DNA from: Pseudoalteromonas rhizosphaerae
GTDB taxonomy: Bacteria; Pseudomonadota; Gammaproteobacteria; Enterobacterales; Alteromonadaceae
Direction: 5' to 3'
Length of the DNA stretch: 64,000 nt
NCBI RefSeq assembly: GCF_902498845.1
Contig: NZ_CABVLM010000001.1
Coordinates: forward strand, 124,001-188,000
The notes under the pieces are model-generated. The model was not told the origin of the DNA, searched no databases, and worked only from the letters and a program-made list of their open reading frames with translations. Of this stretch, positions 36,118 through 45,112 are shown in pieces; position 1 is the stretch's first letter, and each line of letters opens with the position of its first letter. The position numbers and the translations under genes were made by a program.

Positions 36118-37071
36118 TTAGATCAGCTCAGCTAGAATGGCTTCTAGTTTTTCTTGGTCAATTGCAAATTGGCGAATACCTTGGCTTAGTTTTTCAGTGG
36201 CCATGGCATCTTGATTCATTTCCCAGCGAAATGCTTGCTCAGTCATAGGCGTTGGCGGGGCAACTGTTTCAGTAGCAGCAGTCAGTTGACGCGCTAATGG
36301 GGCATCTGTTGCGGCTAGTTCTGATAATAGCCCTGGGCTGATAGTTAATCTATCACAACCTGCCAGTAATTGGATTTCGCTGATGTTTCTAAAGCTTGCA
36401 CCCATAACGATGGTTTTATAATCGTGCTTTTTGAAGAAGTTATAAATATGTGCAACAGACTGTACGCCTGGATCATTAGCACCGCTAAAATCGCTATCAG
36501 TTTGGTTTGCTTTATACCAATCAAGAATACGACCAACAAAAGGCGAGATTAAATAAGCACCTGCTTCAGCACACGCACGAGCTTGAGCAAATGCAAACAC
36601 CAACGTTAGGTTACAGCGAATACCTTGTTGCTCGAGTACTTTTGCTGCTTGAATACCTTCCCATGTAGACGCCACTTTGATCAGTACGCGCGAGGTATCA
36701 ATATCTTGCTCTTTATAGAGCGCAACAAGCTCAAGGGCTTTATCAATAGTTGCTTGAGTGTCAAACGATAAGCGCGCATCTACTTCGGTAGACACTAACC
36801 CTGGCACTTGAGCCATTAAATTTGCACCAATTAGTACCGACAGTTTGTCAGCAGCTTTGCTGATCACCTGTGCATTGTCACTTGTTTGTTGCTTAGCCCA
36901 AGCAACGGCTTCAACAGCCAGTGGGCGGTATTTTTCAATTTTAATCGCATTGAGCAATAACGATGGATTGGTAGTGGCATCTTGCGGCTTATATTGATCG
37001 ATCGCTTCAAAATCACCGGTATCAGCAACCACAGTGGTCATGGTTTTTAATTGTTCTAATTGGCTAGACAT
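36118..37071 (-). CDS. tal: Transaldolase
   Basis: A 317-residue transaldolase that transfers a dihydroxyacetone unit between sugar phosphates through a Schiff-base lysine. It closely follows Escherichia coli Tal[10 protein letters not shown] near the start, [10 protein letters not shown], the [12 protein letters not shown] loop, and the Schiff-base lysine in [12 protein letters not shown], then [19 protein letters not shown] and [11 protein letters not shown] use the ATG at 37071, with AGGA 5 bases upstream; an ATG at 37077 overlaps that site. It is divergent from araB, with an AT-rich motif shared by the locus between them. Together with transketolase it would connect xylulose-5-phosphate to glycolysis. 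Confidence 0.95.
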   Translation of the reverse strand: MSSQLEQLKTMTTVVADTGDFEAIDQYKPQDATTNPSLLLNAIKIEKYRPLAVEAVAWAKQQTSDNAQVISKAADKLSVLIGANLMAQVPGLVSTEVDARLSFDTQATIDKALELVALYKEQDIDTSRVLIKVASTWEGIQAAKVLEQQGIRCNLTLVFAFAQARACAEAGAYLISPFVGRILDWYKANQTDSDFSGANDPGVQSVAHIYNFFKKHDYKTIVMGASFRNISEIQLLAGCDRLTISPGLLSELAATDAPLARQLTAATETVAPPTPMTEQAFRWEMNQDAMATEKLSQGIRQFAIDQEKLEAILAELI

Positions 37072-37249
37072 AGACATCCTATTTTCATCATACAAAATAA
37101 ATTAACGGCTTTTAGCATTGCTTATGACATGGTTTAAGCCCTTTATTAGTGCAAAACATTAGTTTAAAGGGCACAGGTGTCACGAATATTTCAGAATAAA
37201 TCTGTTAATAATATTTTTATAATACCTTTACAACCCGTCATTATTGATA

Positions 37250-37263
37250 TTATCATACAAATA
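37250..37263. promoter_or_regulatory. Arabinose-locus motif, araB/tal divergent promoter
   Basis: On the minus strand this reads TATTTGTATGATAA. It lies 46 bases before araB and about 180 bases before tal, and belongs to the motif set described for this locus. Confidence 0.5.
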
Positions 37264-37309
37264 ACAGTAATGACTAACATTGTTAGTATCCAATTAGTGA
37301 AAGGTATTT

Positions 37310-38962
37310 ATGTCTCGTTATACATTGGGCTTAGATTATGGCTCTGATTCAGTAAGAGCACTGCTTGTTGATGTAACCACAGGTAAAGAGCTGGCTAGCC
37401 ATTTAGTGAATTATCCGCGTTGGGCGCAAGGTTTATATTGCGATCCAAGTAAAGATCAATTTCGCCAGCATCCACAAGACTACATCGACAGCTTGATTGA
37501 GGTCGTCAATGGTCTATGGCAACAAGTACCTGCGGGAACTGCGGATAAAGTAATAGGTATGAGCTTTGATACCACAGGCTCAACGCCAGTGGCGATTAAT
37601 AGCCAAGGCACGCCTTTAGCGCTGACTGAAGAATTTGCTGAAAACCCTAATGCGATGTTCATTCTTTGGAAAGACCATACGTCGATTAAAGAAGCGAATG
37701 AGATCACCAAAGCCGCGACCAATAACGAGGTTAATTATCTTTCACACATGGGCGGCATCTATTCATCAGAATGGTACTGGGCTAAAGCATTACATATTTT
37801 TAGAGATGATGCGGCTGTAAAAGCGGCAACTTACTCGTGGGTTGAGCATTGTGATTGGATGACGGCATTGATGTGTGGCACCACTCACCCAGAAGTATTA
37901 ACACTGGGACGCTGTGCAACGGGCCACAAACAAATGTGGAATGAGCAATGGGGTGGTTTCCCACCAAATAGTTTCTTCAGCAATATTGACCCATTATTAG
38001 ATGGTGTGGTTGATACGCTTAATGCAGCAACCCAACCAAGTGACCAAGTCGCTGGTAAATTAACAGCGCAATGGGCTGATAAACTTGGTTTATCACAGAA
38101 TGTAGTTGTAGGTTACGGTGCGTTTGACTGTCACATGGGGGCAGTTGCTGCCAATGTGCGTCCAGGTGTTTTAACTAAAGTAATGGGTACTTCAACTTGT
38201 GATATTACTGTTACTTCAAAACAGCAACTTGGCGATACCTGTGTTAAAGGTATCTGTGGTCAAGTAGATGGCTCAGTGATCCCAGGCATGATTGGCCTTG
38301 AAGCGGGTCAATCTGCGTTTGGCGATTTATACGCATGGTTTAAAAACCTGATGCTATGGCCGACTCGCCAATTAGCAAATTTAAACGACGTTGAACAAAG
38401 CTTGATCAATAAAATTGAAGACTCAATTTTAGTTGATTTATCAAAAGCTGCCAGTGCGTTACCGGTTAAAAATACCGATGTAACAGCACTTGACTGGGTC
38501 AACGGTCGTCGCACACCTGATGCAGATCAAAGCGTAGCAATGGCCATGACGGGCATGAAAATGGGCACTGACGCGCCGCAGTTCTTTAAAGCATTAGTTG
38601 AGGCGACGGCCTTTGGCGCTCGTGCGATCACCGAACGCTTTCAAAATGAAGGCGTGCCGATTGATTCAGTAGTGGTAATTGGCGGCATTTCAAAAAAATC
38701 AGATTACGTAATGCAAACCTGTGCGGATGTATGGAATTGCCCAATTGACGTACTTGAAAGTGAGCAAAGCTGTGCGCTTGGCGCTGCAATTATGGCTGCT
38801 GTTGCTGCAGGTGAATATGCGACGGTTGCTGATGCGCAACAGGTGATGGCGTCTGCCGTGTGTCATCAATATTTACCTAACCCTGAGCGGGTTGCTGTTT
38901 ATGATGAGCTATACGCTAATTATCAAGCCCTTGCACAGTATGTTGATGGAGCAAAATCATGA
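37310..38962 (+). CDS. araB: Ribulokinase
   Basis: A 550-residue FGGY-family kinase that phosphorylates L-ribulose to L-ribulose-5-phosphate. Landmarks are the N-terminal phosphate loop LGLDYGSDSVRALLVD, the sugar-binding stretch ILWKDHTS, the middle YGAFDCHMGAVAANVRPGVLTKVMGTSTCD and the C-terminal ATP-site helix segment ALVEATAFGARAI, followed by VVIGGISKKS. Length is near that of Escherichia coli AraB (566). AAAGG precedes the ATG. It is the first gene of an araBDA operon, with a 4-base overlap (ATGA) into araD. Other FGGY kinases look similar, but the operon settles the name. Confidence 0.94.
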   Translation: MSRYTLGLDYGSDSVRALLVDVTTGKELASHLVNYPRWAQGLYCDPSKDQFRQHPQDYIDSLIEVVNGLWQQVPAGTADKVIGMSFDTTGSTPVAINSQGTPLALTEEFAENPNAMFILWKDHTSIKEANEITKAATNNEVNYLSHMGGIYSSEWYWAKALHIFRDDAAVKAATYSWVEHCDWMTALMCGTTHPEVLTLGRCATGHKQMWNEQWGGFPPNSFFSNIDPLLDGVVDTLNAATQPSDQVAGKLTAQWADKLGLSQNVVVGYGAFDCHMGAVAANVRPGVLTKVMGTSTCDITVTSKQQLGDTCVKGICGQVDGSVIPGMIGLEAGQSAFGDLYAWFKNLMLWPTRQLANLNDVEQSLINKIEDSILVDLSKAASALPVKNTDVTALDWVNGRRTPDADQSVAMAMTGMKMGTDAPQFFKALVEATAFGARAITERFQNEGVPIDSVVVIGGISKKSDYVMQTCADVWNCPIDVLESEQSCALGAAIMAAVAAGEYATVADAQQVMASAVCHQYLPNPERVAVYDELYANYQALAQYVDGAKS

Positions 38963-39660
38963 GCTACACAGAGTTAAAGCGTGAAGTATTTGAAGCTAAC
39001 ATGGAATTACAACGTCGTGGTTTAGTGATTTATACCTTTGGTAATGTATCGCAAATTGACCGCGACAAAGGTGTGATTGCGATTAAACCAAGTGGTGTGT
39101 CGTATGACCAAATGAAAGCTGAAGACATGGTGATTGTTGATCTCGAAAACAACATCGTTGAGGGCAGCATGCGCCCTTCTTCAGATACCAAAACTCATAT
39201 TCACTTATATCGTCATTTTAATGACATTGGTGGCGTTACCCATACTCATTCAACGTATGCCACTGCATGGGCACAAGCAAAGCAGAGCATTCCTTGCTTT
39301 GGTACGACTCATGCTGATTATGTGCACGGTGACATTACCTGCACCCGCGAACTAACTGATGCGCAAGTAAATGGCGATTATGAGCTTGAGACCGGTATTC
39401 AAATTACTGATGCTTATAAAGACCGCGACCCAAAAGCAGCACCAATGGTGATTGTGGCAGGGCACGCACCGTTTACGTGGGGTAAAGATGCAGCGCAATC
39501 TGTGTATCACGCAGCGCTGCTAGAAGAAATTGCTCGCATGGCTTACTTAACTCGCACGCTTGATCAAAATGCGGGTGCGCTTAAGAAGTCTGTGATGGAT
39601 AAACATTATTTAAGAAAACACGGTAAAGATGCCTACTACGGCCAAAGTAACCGTGGCTAA
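38959..39660 (+). CDS. araD: L-ribulose-5-phosphate 4-epimerase
   Basis: A 233-residue class II aldolase-fold enzyme that converts L-ribulose-5-phosphate to D-xylulose-5-phosphate by retro-aldol chemistry. Family landmarks are the phosphate-binding FGNVSQIDR and [21 protein letters not shown], the zinc-binding [13 protein letters not shown], and [19 protein letters not shown] second histidine site lies in [13 protein letters not shown]. The length matches Escherichia coli AraD (231). Its start overlaps the araB stop by 4 bases, and araA follows 22 bases after its stop, so the three enzymes are one transcription unit. Confidence 0.95.
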   Translation: MSYTELKREVFEANMELQRRGLVIYTFGNVSQIDRDKGVIAIKPSGVSYDQMKAEDMVIVDLENNIVEGSMRPSSDTKTHIHLYRHFNDIGGVTHTHSTYATAWAQAKQSIPCFGTTHADYVHGDITCTRELTDAQVNGDYELETGIQITDAYKDRDPKAAPMVIVAGHAPFTWGKDAAQSVYHAALLEEIARMAYLTRTLDQNAGALKKSVMDKHYLRKHGKDAYYGQSNRG

Positions 39661-39682
39661 CAAGTACAAGAGGAATTTATAT

Positions 39683-41182
39683 ATGCCGTCGTCAATGAAA
39701 GAAGTTTGGTTTGTAACTGGGTCACAACATTTATATGGCCCAAAAGTGTTAAACACCGTTGCAGATAATAGCGCTGCAATTGTTGCTGGTTTAAATAGCG
39801 AAGCAAATTTACCGGTTAACTTAGTCTGTAAGCCAACGGTAAAAACACCTGAAGAAATTCATGCGGTTTGCCAAGCAGCAAACACCGATCCTAACTGTGT
39901 AGGTTTAGTATTGTGGATGCATACATTCTCACCAGCAAAAATGTGGATTGCTGGTTTAAACGAATTACGTAAGCCATGGTTACACCTTCATACACAATTT
40001 AATGCCGCGTTACCGTGGGCTGACATTGATATGAACTACATGAACACCCACCAAAGTGCGCATGGTGATCGTGAGTTTGGTTTTATTGGTACTGTAATGC
40101 GTAAAGAGCGTAAAGTAGTGGCTGGTCACTGGCAACGTGCTGACGTGCAAAAGCAAATTGATGATTGGTGCCGCGCTGCTAAAGGGTGGGCTGAGAGCCA
40201 AACACTTAAAGTGGCACGTTTTGGCGATAACATGCGCCAAGTTGCGGTTACAGAAGGTAACAAAGTATCAGCACAAATCACTTTTGGTTATGAAGTACAT
40301 GCCTTTGGCGTAGCGGAGCTCGTTAAAGTTGTTGATACCGTAACTGATGCTGAAGTCGATGCCCAGCTTGAAGTATACAAAACTGACTATGTGATCAGCG
40401 ATGAAACGTTGCAAGATGACTACAAAGTATCGATGCTACGCAACGAAGCGCGTTTAGAGCTTGGTATGGAACGCTTTTTAGAAAAAGGTGGCTTTAAAGC
40501 ATTCACTAACTGTTTTGAAGACTTGTCTGGTTTATCAGGTTTACCAGGACTTGCAACGCAGCGCTTAATGGCTAAAGGCTATGGCTATGGCGGTGAAGGC
40601 GACTGGAAAACAGCCGCTATGGTACGCATCATGAAAGTAATGGGTGAAGGCCGTGAAGGCGGTTGTTCATTTATGGAAGATTACACGTATAACATGGGTG
40701 ATACCGACCAAGTACTAGGTGCTCACATGTTAGAAGTATGTCCATCGATTGCAGCGCAAAAACCACGCCTTGAAGTTCACACGCACACCATCGGTGTGAA
40801 ATGTGATGTGGGCCGTTTATTGTTTACTGCTAAAGCCGGTGCTGCGATTAACGTTTCGCCAATTGATATGGGTAACCGTTTCCGTATTTTGATCAACGAA
40901 GTAGATACAGTAACGCCACCGGCTGAATTACCGCATTTACCAGTTGCATCAGCATTGTGGGAACCAAAACCGAATCTATCAGTGGCGTCTGCTGCGTGGA
41001 TCCATGCAGGTGGTGCACACCATACTGCGTACAGCCAAGCTGTTACAACCGATATGATTGTTGATTTTGCTGAAATGGCAGGTGTTGAAACGATGATTAT
41101 CGATGCTGATACCAGCATCCGTGGTTTCAAAACAGAGCTACGCCACAATGCAGCGTATTACATGTTAAAACGTGGGCTTTAA
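39683..41182 (+). CDS. araA: L-arabinose isomerase
   Basis: A 499-residue enzyme that interconverts L-arabinose and L-ribulose. It starts [20 protein letters not shown]; the isomerase hallmark GSQHLYG is plain. Catalytic glutamates are expected in the segments [17 protein letters not shown] and [14 protein letters not shown], and metal-binding histidines in the C-terminal part ([11 protein letters not shown] and IHAGGAHHT). Length matches the usual 500. The frame is open to 39629, but GAGGAA at 39670-39675 decides for the ATG at 39683. Final gene of araBDA, followed by a clear terminator. Confidence 0.95.
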   Translation: MPSSMKEVWFVTGSQHLYGPKVLNTVADNSAAIVAGLNSEANLPVNLVCKPTVKTPEEIHAVCQAANTDPNCVGLVLWMHTFSPAKMWIAGLNELRKPWLHLHTQFNAALPWADIDMNYMNTHQSAHGDREFGFIGTVMRKERKVVAGHWQRADVQKQIDDWCRAAKGWAESQTLKVARFGDNMRQVAVTEGNKVSAQITFGYEVHAFGVAELVKVVDTVTDAEVDAQLEVYKTDYVISDETLQDDYKVSMLRNEARLELGMERFLEKGGFKAFTNCFEDLSGLSGLPGLATQRLMAKGYGYGGEGDWKTAAMVRIMKVMGEGREGGCSFMEDYTYNMGDTDQVLGAHMLEVCPSIAAQKPRLEVHTHTIGVKCDVGRLLFTAKAGAAINVSPIDMGNRFRILINEVDTVTPPAELPHLPVASALWEPKPNLSVASAAWIHAGGAHHTAYSQAVTTDMIVDFAEMAGVETMIIDADTSIRGFKTELRHNAAYYMLKRGL

Positions 41183-41217
41183 TCACCTATAACAGCAGTG
41201 ATCTAAGTTAACTAAAT

Positions 41218-41246
41218 AAGCCAACTTTATAGTAAAGTTGGCTTTT
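41218..41246 (+). terminator. Terminator after araA
   Basis: Perfect 12-bp stem AAGCCAACTTTA / TAAAGTTGGCTT with a 3-base loop and a T-rich tail. Confidence 0.88.
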
Positions 41247-41270
41247 GTTTTCTAAGACTTTGGAGTACAC

Positions 41271-41861
41271 ATGCTCGATCTCACAAAATACCAAGGCATT
41301 ATTTTTGATATGGATGGCACGCTTATCGATTCGATGGGCTCTCATTTACAAGCATGGGAGCTGACCTGCCATGCATTAGGTTATCCGTTTGACTATGACT
41401 ATATGTATAGTTTAGGTGGTGTACCAACGCTTGCTACTGTTGATATTCTCAATGAAAAATATGGACTTAGTCATGATCCTGATGAAGTTGCCAAGCAAAA
41501 ACACCAATTTTGGTTAGGCTTAAACCATCAGCCAGAAATCATTACTGAGACAGTCGATGTATTAAACTATTACCATGGCAAAATGCCTATTGGGGTAGGT
41601 ACTGGCGCGGACCGTGCGCATGCCATTGAGCATCTAACTCAAACAGGGTTAATCGATAAAATAGACGCATTAGTTACTGCCAGTGATGTTCGCCACGGTA
41701 AACCACACCCAGAAACTTTTTTAAGCGTAGCCAAACAAATAAACATTCAACCACAAAATTGTGTGGTGTTTGAAGACACGCAAATAGGCTATCAAGCAGC
41801 TCAGGCTGGTGGTATGGACTGCATTTTAGTCAAAGACGGCAAAATACAACTAGAAAGTTAG
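41271..41861 (+). CDS. HAD-superfamily sugar phosphatase / phosphoglucomutase-like (YqaB-like)
   Basis: A 196-residue HAD hydrolase of the beta-phosphoglucomutase-like group. Motif I is FDMDGTLIDS (nucleophile and acid aspartates), motif II is VGTGADRAHA, motif III is the lysine in RHGKPHPETF and motif IV is VVFEDTQIGYQAA. The overall sequence resembles Escherichia coli YqaB, which dephosphorylates fructose-1-phosphate and related sugar phosphates. It lies between araBDA and the aldose epimerase, about 25 bases after the araA terminator. A housekeeping role removing dead-end sugar phosphates made during arabinose growth fits, but the substrate is unproven. Confidence 0.8.
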   Translation: MLDLTKYQGIIFDMDGTLIDSMGSHLQAWELTCHALGYPFDYDYMYSLGGVPTLATVDILNEKYGLSHDPDEVAKQKHQFWLGLNHQPEIITETVDVLNYYHGKMPIGVGTGADRAHAIEHLTQTGLIDKIDALVTASDVRHGKPHPETFLSVAKQINIQPQNCVVFEDTQIGYQAAQAGGMDCILVKDGKIQLES

Positions 41862-41886
41862 GCGAATAAATTTGCAATCGATCACT

Positions 41887-41915
41887 ATATTGTATTATAA
41901 AAGTATAAATACAAT
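41887..41915. promoter_or_regulatory. Arabinose-locus palindromic motif before galM-type gene
   Basis: ATATTGTATTATAA at 41887-41900; together with the downstream ATACAAT (41909-41915) it forms a 27-bp inverted repeat with arms ATTGTAT/ATACAAT. It ends 18 bases before the epimerase start. Confidence 0.6.
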
Positions 41916-41933
41916 TATAATAAGGTTATTGTC

Positions 41934-43145
41934 ATGTCATTGCAATGTGTAACTCAGCGCCTAACAGCGGTTCATCAGTCGTCAACATCGATTAAAAAAT
42001 TATCTCGCGGTATCTTTGCAATAGCAGTGTCCTTTGGGATTGCTTTAACCCCCGCGTGTGCTCACCAAGGAGACAATATGACCAATTCACCTTCTGCATT
42101 ACTGCACGCTTATGGCAAGCTGGCAGACCAAACTCCGATCAACCAAGTTACCCTAACCAATAGTAATGGCGTGAGCGTTGATGTGATCAATTATGGTGGC
42201 ATTATTACCCGTATCGAAACGCCAGACAGCAATGGCAACATGGGTAATATTGTTTTAGGTATGGATAATTTAGAAGATTACACTAATGCAACCACTTACT
42301 TTGGCGCGATCATTGGCAGATTTGGTAACCGTATTGCTAATGGTAAATTTAGCTTAAACGGCACAGACTATCAGCTAGCAACTAACGATGGTGCTAACCA
42401 TTTACACGGTGGTGTGCAGGGCTTTGATAAAAAAGTCTGGACCATGGCGCCATTTAGTACAGAAAACAGTGCGGGTGTTACACTTAGTTTAGTGAGCCCT
42501 GATGGTGACCAAGGTTATCCTGGAGAGCTTACAACACAAGTTACCTACACACTGACCAACAAAAATACTCTAGATATGCAATTTGTGGCAAAAACAAATA
42601 AGCCAACCATCATCAATATGACCCAGCACAGTTATTTTAACTTAGCCGGTAAGGGCGATATTCTCGATCATCAAATGCAAATCAACTCAAACGCAATCAC
42701 CCCTGTGGATGGCGGTTTGATCCCAACGGGTGAGTTAATGCAAGTGGCGGGTACACCGTTTGATTTTAGAAATCCAAAAGCAATTGGTAAAGAAATTAAT
42801 GTGGATGATGAGCAGCTGAAGCTTGGTAAAGGTTATGACCATAACTTTGTGCTGAAAAACAAACCTAATCATGATTTGATTGAAGCAGCTAACGTTTATG
42901 AGCCAAGCTCAGGTCGAACCCTAACTGTGTATACCGAAGAACCTGCGGTACAGTTTTACTCAGGTAACTTTTTAGATGGAAGCAGTAAGCAAGCCTCTGG
43001 ATTAGTTCATAAGCAGCGCAGTGGTTTTTGCCTAGAGCCACAGCACTTTCCTGATGCACCGAATCAGCCAACATTCCCAAGTACAACTTTGATGCCTGGT
43101 GAGGTTTATTCAACGCGTATTGTGTATGAGTTTGGCACTAAGTAA
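41934..43145 (+). CDS. Exported aldose 1-epimerase (mutarotase)
   Basis: A 403-residue mutarotase of the GalM family with an extra N-terminal export signal of about 45 residues. The signal has a hydrophobic core (GIFAIAVSFGIAL) ending at PACAHQ, where either lipidation of the cysteine or signal peptidase I cleavage is conceivable. Catalytic-domain landmarks are NYGGIITRIETPD, IIGRFGNRIANGKF, NDGANHLHGGVQGFDKKVW and TQHSYFNLAG. The C-terminal FCLEPQHFPDAPNQP carries the catalytic glutamate. A periplasmic mutarotase would equilibrate the arabinose anomers released by the GH43 and GH97 enzymes before uptake. It begins an operon with the GH97 gene, overlapping it by one base (TAATG). Confidence 0.88.
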   Translation: MSLQCVTQRLTAVHQSSTSIKKLSRGIFAIAVSFGIALTPACAHQGDNMTNSPSALLHAYGKLADQTPINQVTLTNSNGVSVDVINYGGIITRIETPDSNGNMGNIVLGMDNLEDYTNATTYFGAIIGRFGNRIANGKFSLNGTDYQLATNDGANHLHGGVQGFDKKVWTMAPFSTENSAGVTLSLVSPDGDQGYPGELTTQVTYTLTNKNTLDMQFVAKTNKPTIINMTQHSYFNLAGKGDILDHQMQINSNAITPVDGGLIPTGELMQVAGTPFDFRNPKAIGKEINVDDEQLKLGKGYDHNFVLKNKPNHDLIEAANVYEPSSGRTLTVYTEEPAVQFYSGNFLDGSSKQASGLVHKQRSGFCLEPQHFPDAPNQPTFPSTTLMPGEVYSTRIVYEFGTK

Positions 43146-45112
43146 TGCACTTCGTTAATCAAATAGGGCTGCTGTTTGCAGCCTTAGTGGTAACAACTGT
43201 GGCGCAAGCGACTGAGGTTGCGACTATTCATAGCCCAGATCAGCAGTTAGCCGTATTGGTTGATTTAGATGAGCAAGGGCAGTTAAGTTATCAAGTACAG
43301 TCAGGTAGCGATAAAGTAATTGAGCCATCTTTATTAGGTATCACGCTTAATAATACTGATTTTACTAAAAAGCTTAGATTATTAGCTGTTAAACAACAGC
43401 CGACAGTGAATGATAGCTACCAGCTTTTTACTGGTAAGCAACAGTTTGTTGATTACCAGGCTAACAGTACGGTTGTTAGTGTGACTAATCAGCAATACGA
43501 AACATTGAATGTTCGCTTTCAAGTGAGCAACGATGGGGTTGCTTTTCGCTACGAGTTAGATGGGGAGTCCTCGGATACGCGGGTCGTTATGAGTGAACAA
43601 ACGGGTTTTAACTTTCCAAGTGAAACCGTTGCGTGGTTACAGCCTAAAGCGCAAGCGCAATCTGGCTGGATGAACACTAACCCTTCTTATGAAGAAGAAT
43701 ATTTACAAGCGACAGCATTAACGACCCCTGCAATAACCAATAATGGCTGGGTGTATCCGGCATTATTTAAGCACCAAGAGCAGTATATTTTAATCTCAGA
43801 AGCTGGTGGTGAAGACTATTACAGTGGTACTAATTTAACCAATAATAGCCAAGGGCAGTTTAAGGTTCGTTTTCCTGATCAGCGTGAAGTTACTTCTAAT
43901 GGTGGCTATTTACCAGAGCATACACTGCCGCTGTTATCGCCTTGGCGTTTATTGGTAATTGGCACGTTGCAAACGGTTACTGAGTCTACTTTAGGGACTG
44001 ACTTAGCCCGACCAAACCAGCTAACTAACACTGATTTTGTTAAACCGGGGATTGCTGCTTGGAGTTGGGGGTTATTAAAGGATGACTTTACAACCTTTCC
44101 TGTGCAAAAACAGTTCATTGATTATGCAGCAGATATGCACTGGCAATATGTATTGATTGATGCGGATTGGGATCAAAAAATAGGCTGGGAGAAAATGCAG
44201 CAGTTGGCAGCCTATGCTAAGCAAAAAAATGTTGATTTATGGGTTTGGTATAACTCATCAGGCGCGTGGAATAACACGGTTTATTCTCCTAAAAGTGCAT
44301 TACTAACGCGTGCTGATCGCATTAAACATTTTGCAAAACTTCAAGCTATGGGAATTAAAGGCATTAAAGTCGACTTCTTCCCGGGTGATGGTTCATCTGT
44401 GATGGCCTATTACGAAGCTATGCTGAAAGACGCGGCAGCACATCAGTTAATGGTCAATTTTCATGGCACCACTTTGCCAAGGGGCTTGCAGCGAACTTAT
44501 CCTAATCTAATGACCTCCGAAGCAGTAAAAGGCTTTGAGATGATAAGCTTTTTTCAAGCATTTGCCGATAAAGAAGCGCAGCATGCAGCGACCTTAGTGT
44601 TTACTCGGAACGTGTTTGATCCAATGGATTTTACACCTATGGTACTTGGTGATATTCCTAATATTGAACGCAAAACCAATAATGCCTTTGAGCTCGCGCT
44701 GCCGATTTTATTTACATCTGGGGTACAGCACTTAGTGACAACGCCTGAGCAAATGACGAAAGTTTCAGAACCAGTAAAAGCTTATTTGAAATCGCTGCCT
44801 ACTCTGTGGGATGAAACAAGGCTCTTGCAAGGCAGCCCAGGTAAGCATGTGGTGATGGCGAGACGTTCTCGCTGCAACTGGTATGTTGCAGGTATTAATG
44901 CGCAGGATAAAGCTATTACGTTAGATATTGACTTAAGCTTTAGTAACTTCAGTTCAGCCCAGCTACTTAGCGCAGGTAAAAAATTAACACAGGTTGAGGC
45001 GCAACAGCTCAACTCAAAACTGTTTTCTATAAAATTAAACCCCAATAGCGGGTTTGTTATAATAACTAAGGGTGATAACAACAATGAATGCACAACATCA
45101 CTTGCGCACTAA
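43145..45112 (+). CDS. Glycoside hydrolase family 97
   Basis: A 655-residue exported enzyme; the signal peptide (about 1-22) ends AQA. The N-terminal super-beta-sandwich (about 25-270) is followed by a TIM barrel (PGIAAWSWGLLKDDF, then WQYVLIDADWD) and a C-terminal beta domain (GSPGKHVVMARRS). This order is typical of GH97. In the barrel, Asp410 of IKVDFFPGDG lies where retaining GH97 enzymes such as the alpha-galactosidases have their nucleophile; inverting alpha-glucosidases lack it. In an arabinan locus a beta-L-arabinopyranosidase or alpha-galactosidase role on side chains is plausible. The operon runs epimerase, GH97, GH43. Confidence 0.85.
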   Translation: MHFVNQIGLLFAALVVTTVAQATEVATIHSPDQQLAVLVDLDEQGQLSYQVQSGSDKVIEPSLLGITLNNTDFTKKLRLLAVKQQPTVNDSYQLFTGKQQFVDYQANSTVVSVTNQQYETLNVRFQVSNDGVAFRYELDGESSDTRVVMSEQTGFNFPSETVAWLQPKAQAQSGWMNTNPSYEEEYLQATALTTPAITNNGWVYPALFKHQEQYILISEAGGEDYYSGTNLTNNSQGQFKVRFPDQREVTSNGGYLPEHTLPLLSPWRLLVIGTLQTVTESTLGTDLARPNQLTNTDFVKPGIAAWSWGLLKDDFTTFPVQKQFIDYAADMHWQYVLIDADWDQKIGWEKMQQLAAYAKQKNVDLWVWYNSSGAWNNTVYSPKSALLTRADRIKHFAKLQAMGIKGIKVDFFPGDGSSVMAYYEAMLKDAAAHQLMVNFHGTTLPRGLQRTYPNLMTSEAVKGFEMISFFQAFADKEAQHAATLVFTRNVFDPMDFTPMVLGDIPNIERKTNNAFELALPILFTSGVQHLVTTPEQMTKVSEPVKAYLKSLPTLWDETRLLQGSPGKHVVMARRSRCNWYVAGINAQDKAITLDIDLSFSNFSSAQLLSAGKKLTQVEAQQLNSKLFSIKLNPNSGFVIITKGDNNNECTTSLAH

